Made by a program: the position numbers and the translations under genes | Shown here: positions 6,852-10,298 of the stretch, piece by piece | Position numbering within the stretch: the first letter of the stretch is position 1 | Layout: the number at the start of each line of letters is the position of its first letter | Assembly: GCA_018400055.1 (NCBI GenBank) | Contig: JAGYNK010000110.1 | Coordinates: forward strand, 1 to 10,298 | Source: Candidatus Moraniibacteriota bacterium | GTDB taxonomy: Bacteria; Patescibacteriota; Minisyncoccia; Moranbacterales; UBA9337 | Direction of reading: 5' to 3' | DNA: 10,298 nt | Notes under the pieces: model-generated | Seen by the model: only the letters and a program-made list of their open reading frames with translations | The model's database searches: none | Told to the model about the DNA's origin: nothing

Positions 6852-7913
6852 ATGCAGTTAAAAAATTACAACACTTATTTTTTTATGCTGGCTCTGTTGG
6901 TTATAAGCATCTTGGCTTTTTTTTTGTTCAAACCCTTTTTAACCGCCATTTTAATGGCTACAGTATTTGCCATTGTCTTTAATCGACCGTATAATTTTTT
7001 CTTGAAAATTACCGGAAAAAGAAAACCGATCGCTTCCTTGCTTGCCTGCTTGTTGGTTTTATTGGTTATTATTTTGCCGGTTTTTGCGGTGTTAGGACTG
7101 ATGACCAATGAAGCCAGCGACATATATAAAAAAGTTTCCGCGGAAGAAAATTTTTACCAAAAGCATGTAACAGCCAGCATTGATTATCTAAAAAGCATTC
7201 CTTTATTGCAGGATATTGGCATTGAAGAAATGTTAAGCCAGGAAGAATTATCCAAATCTCTTAAAAACTTAAGCCATAGTTTTCTTATTTTTATTCAAAA
7301 AACCTACCAAAATATCGCCGGTTTTATAATTTGGATTTTTGTAATGTTTTTTACTTTGTATTATTTTTTCATAGAAGGAAAAAAAATTGCCAATAAGATC
7401 ATATTTGTCAGCCCCTTACGGGACACTCATGAAAAAATACTTTTGGAAAAATTTATCTCCATGTCCCGAGCTACTCTTAAAGGAACAATTATCATTGGAA
7501 TAATTCAAGGTACCATCGGAGGATTGTTGTTTGCTTTTACGGGAGTTCCATCTCCGGTTATTTGGGGCGTGATAATGGTTATTCTTTCCATTATTCCGGC
7601 CATAGGCTCCGGCTTGGTTTGGTTTCCGGCCGGATTGATCATGCTTTTTACGGGAAATATTTGGCAAGGCGTCACTATTTTGGCGGTGGGACTGATATTA
7701 ATTTCCTTTATTGATAATTTTCTTCGTCCAAAATTAGTTGGAATGGACACGCAAATGCATCCTCTTCTGGTTTTATTTGCCACCCTGGGAGGCATTATTA
7801 CTTTCGGACTGATCGGATTTATAGCTGGACCGGTTATCATGGCGCTTTTTTTAGCCCTCTGGGAAATTTACGCGGTGGAATTTAAAAGACAACTTAAAAG
7901 GTGCAACAGCTAA
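6852..7913 (+). CDS. AI-2E family membrane permease
   Basis: A 353-residue polytopic membrane protein of the AI-2E (PerM/TqsA-like, PF01594) family. Members move small molecules or ions; autoinducer-2 export is shown only for some, so the substrate is open. Seen: two N-terminal helices (about 9-33 and 59-84), a soluble segment (about 85-140), then the conserved C-terminal half with PSPVIWG (233-239), IIPAIGSGLVWFPAG (247-261), FIDNFLRPKLVG (286-297), MHPLL (302-306) and GGIITFGLIGFIAGP (313-327). Length and motif order are normal. The ATG at 6852 is preferred: it has a Shine-Dalgarno sequence and gives the usual family N-terminus. The gene stands alone, after terminators and behind its own promoter. 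It is intact and confidently assigned to the family. Confidence 0.9.
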   Translation: MQLKNYNTYFFMLALLVISILAFFLFKPFLTAILMATVFAIVFNRPYNFFLKITGKRKPIASLLACLLVLLVIILPVFAVLGLMTNEASDIYKKVSAEENFYQKHVTASIDYLKSIPLLQDIGIEEMLSQEELSKSLKNLSHSFLIFIQKTYQNIAGFIIWIFVMFFTLYYFFIEGKKIANKIIFVSPLRDTHEKILLEKFISMSRATLKGTIIIGIIQGTIGGLLFAFTGVPSPVIWGVIMVILSIIPAIGSGLVWFPAGLIMLFTGNIWQGVTILAVGLILISFIDNFLRPKLVGMDTQMHPLLVLFATLGGIITFGLIGFIAGPVIMALFLALWEIYAVEFKRQLKRCNS

Positions 7914-7916
7914 CCT

Positions 7917-7940
7917 CATTAGCTTTTAGCTTCACTAGCT
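7917..7940. repeat. Left inverted-repeat arm flanking the four-helix-bundle gene
   Basis: This 24-bp stretch, 3 bp after the permease stop, is on the opposite strand nearly identical to 8336-8361: two mismatches and a 2-base gap. Read on the minus strand it is built of units GCTAGTGAA, GCTAAAA and GCTAATG. With the right arm it frames a 445-bp segment holding the whole four-helix-bundle gene. Confidence 0.65.
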
Positions 7941-7964
7941 CATGAATAAAAGAATAAATTCATG
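7941..7964 (+). other. Hairpin over a vestigial start codon
   Basis: CATGAAT (7941-7947) and ATTCATG (7958-7964) are perfect inverted copies around a 10-nt A-rich loop. The last three bases are an ATG in frame with the four-helix-bundle gene and directly followed by TAG (7965-7967). Confidence 0.45.
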
Positions 7965-7967
7965 TAG

Positions 7968-8006
7968 AGAGATTTAATAGTTTGGCAAAGATCAATAGAA
8001 GTAGTT
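7968..8006 (+). other. Stranded coding remnant: first helix of the four-helix-bundle protein
   Basis: These 13 codons read RDLIVWQRSIEVV in frame with the gene that follows, matching the typical first helix of this family (RDLxVWQ). They are cut off from the ATG at 7962 by TAG at 7965 and contain no ATG, GTG or TTG. They are therefore not translated under standard rules, unless the TAG is read through or a rarer start codon is used. Confidence 0.65.
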
Positions 8007-8321
8007 ATGGCTGTTTATGAATTAACGGAAGAATTTCCGAGAGAAGAAATTTATGGATTGACATCACAAATGAGAAGATCGGCAGTTTCAATACCTTCTA
8101 ATATTGCAGAAGGAAGGTTTAGAGGGATGAAAAAAGATTATCTGCAATTCTTGAGAATCTCATATGGTTCTGGCGCAGAATTAGAAACTCAAATCGAAAT
8201 AGCTAAAAGATTACCAAAGACAAGGAATCTTAATTATTTAAAAGCCGATTCTTTACTGGAGGAAGTTATGAAAATGTTAAACGTTATGATCAGAAAGTTA
8301 AATCCACGACAACAGAACTAG
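8007..8321 (+). CDS. Four-helix-bundle protein (S23/IVS-encoded family), N-terminally truncated
   Basis: From the first available ATG this is a 104-residue member of the four helix bundle (23S rRNA intervening-sequence, S23) family. Family features seen: LTEEFPREEIYGLTSQMRRSAVSIPSNIAEG (6-36), a basic turn, YLQFLRISYGSGAELETQIEIAKRL (45-69), and a final helix LLEEVMKMLNVMIRKL (83-98). Relatives form basic pentamers; some are encoded inside intervening sequences of 23S rRNA genes, and the Avd protein of diversity-generating retroelements has this fold. No reverse transcriptase or rRNA is near here. The conserved first-helix sequence lies just upstream in frame but behind a TAG, so the protein either starts late and lacks part of helix 1 or the gene is a recent pseudogene. 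A weak AGAAG precedes the ATG at 8007. The family assignment is strong; functionality is uncertain. Confidence 0.8.
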   Translation: MAVYELTEEFPREEIYGLTSQMRRSAVSIPSNIAEGRFRGMKKDYLQFLRISYGSGAELETQIEIAKRLPKTRNLNYLKADSLLEEVMKMLNVMIRKLNPRQQN

Positions 8322-8340
8322 ATTAAAATCTAACTAGCTA

Positions 8341-9324
<984 letters not shown>

Positions 9325-9360
9325 TAGTATAAACAAAATCTACATTTAGATATTAAACTT

Positions 9361-10298
9361 ATGAAAAATAAAACTATCATTTCAATCTTTTCTTTATTTT
9401 TAGTCCTAGGGATTTTGGGACTTGGAAAAAAAACAGAAGCAGCTATTACCTTTACAAATGGATATTGGAAGACGAGCTATGATTGTGCCGATTGGAATAC
9501 CTATGATGACCCTTTAAGCTGTGATGGTCTTAGTAAGGCTGGTGGTTGGACTTGTGGCGGGCAATATGAGCAGATTACATCAGATGCAAATAATCCTAAT
9601 GGCATGGGAGGTAAGGGTCAGAGGCATTGGGTAGGGGATGGCACAAATATTAATAGTGGGGGTATCAGTGTTGTGTTTCCTAATCCTCAGAAAGAGCTTT
9701 GGGTGAGGTGGTATATGAGGTATGAGAAGGGTTTCAGCTGGGATCCTCTGCAGTATGATAAGATATTATATTTTAATTCAGAAAACACAGAATTGATCCC
9801 GGAATTTGCGTGGGGTGATCAGTTCGCCTTAATTGCGCAAAGCACTTCTGACTATTATCAAGCCAGGTGCTATGATTGTGGCTGGCCCCGGATTTATCCA
9901 TCAAATATATCTGATGGCTCTTGGCATATATTTGAAATACATGTGGGGATGGACACTAATCAAATGGATGGTATAGCGCAGTTTTGGCTGGATGGGATGT
10001 TGTTGATAAACGAGAGTGATGTTGATTGGAGTGATGGTGATCTATCTTCAATGGAGGGTTGGACTAGATTTGGTATCGGGAGCAATCAAAATTCTCCAGA
10101 TAATGGGAGGTGCATGGCTGTTGATTTCGATGATGTGGTCATCTATAACCAGACACCACCTAACCTGGATTATCAAGGCAATGCTTTTATTGGATCAATT
10201 TCTGTTTCTGACACCACTCCTCCCACTCTCTCCAACCCTTCTCCCAACGGAACTTTAGCTTCCGGCACCACTTCAACCAATATCTCATTAACTACCAA
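9361..10298 (+). CDS. Secreted concanavalin-like (LamG/polysaccharide-lyase-like) protein, 3' end outside window
   Basis: An open frame of 312 codons continues past the window edge without a stop. Residues 1-28 form a signal peptide (KNK, hydrophobic core, cleavage near TEAA). Residues about 30-265 look like a concanavalin A-like beta-sandwich of the kind found in polysaccharide lyases and LamG proteins: ITSDANNPNGMGGKGQRHWVGDG (72-94), ELWVRWYMRYEKGF (112-125), YDKILYF (132-138), WHIFEIHVGMDTN (188-200), AQFWLDGMLL (206-215), WTRFGIGSNQ (234-243) and FDDVVIYN (256-263). Six cysteines (C42, C54, C65, C170, C173, C251) suggest disulfides outside the cell. From about 285 a second module starts (DTTPPTLSNPSPNGTLASGTT), like the Ig/Fn3-type repeats that follow such domains. 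Carbohydrate binding is plausible; catalysis is not shown. It has its own promoter after lgt. Confidence 0.75.
   Translation, partial: MKNKTIISIFSLFLVLGILGLGKKTEAAITFTNGYWKTSYDCADWNTYDDPLSCDGLSKAGGWTCGGQYEQITSDANNPNGMGGKGQRHWVGDGTNINSGGISVVFPNPQKELWVRWYMRYEKGFSWDPLQYDKILYFNSENTELIPEFAWGDQFALIAQSTSDYYQARCYDCGWPRIYPSNISDGSWHIFEIHVGMDTNQMDGIAQFWLDGMLLINESDVDWSDGDLSSMEGWTRFGIGSNQNSPDNGRCMAVDFDDVVIYNQTPPNLDYQGNAFIGSISVSDTTPPTLSNPSPNGTLASGTTSTNISLTT

Noticed and set aside
8007..8321. Avd accessory protein of a diversity-generating retroelement
   Set aside because: The fold family is shared, but there is no reverse transcriptase, template repeat or variable repeat in the window.
10016..10258. 80-codon + strand open frame
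   Set aside because: It is an out-of-frame shadow within the secreted lectin-like gene, which stays open from 9361 to the window end.

Overview
The window looks like a chromosomal piece from an AT-rich, small-genome bacterium, most likely a Candidate Phyla Radiation (Patescibacteria, Parcubacteria-like) lineage. This is an inference. It rests on the A/T-only spacers, the general lack of Shine-Dalgarno sequences, the giant secreted beta-sandwich repeat protein with a C-terminal peptidoglycan-binding domain, the short four-helix-bundle gene, and the secreted lectin-like protein at the right edge. TGA is used as a stop (inside an ATGA gene overlap), which argues against the UGA-to-Gly lineages (Gracilibacteria, SR1). 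All recognised genes are on the + strand; the open frames on the other strand look like shadows.

Layout. 70-1367: a four-segment membrane protein overlapping by 4 bases a UV damage endonuclease (uvsE). 1491-6519: a surface-protein pair behind an extended -10 promoter. The first protein has 1270 residues, eight carboxypeptidase-regulatory-like repeats, a domain ending in HFTTF, an Ig/TIG-like domain and a peptidoglycan-binding domain. The second has 377 residues and carries the same tail modules (HFSSF plus the TIG-like domain) but no peptidoglycan-binding domain. 6520-6851: a structured intergenic region with two terminator-like hairpins, a perfect 9-bp inverted repeat, and an 88-bp palindromic repeat element that appears to have split a promoter. 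6852-7913: an AI-2E family membrane permease. 7917-8361: a four-helix-bundle (S23/IVS-type) gene framed by near-perfect inverted repeats, with its first helix cut off by an in-frame TAG. 8341-9324: prolipoprotein diacylglyceryl transferase (lgt), whose start lies in one repeat arm and whose body carries two in-frame blocks of 14-bp repeats. 9361-10298: the 5' part of a secreted concanavalin-like protein, running off the window.

How the genes may fit together. Much of the window concerns the cell envelope: two or three exported proteins, a wall-binding domain, and the enzyme that lipidates lipoproteins. UvsE with the small membrane protein is a separate short operon. The most unusual feature is the density of small repeats invading promoters, gene starts and even the coding sequence of lgt. 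No tRNA, rRNA, CRISPR array or full transposase gene was seen.
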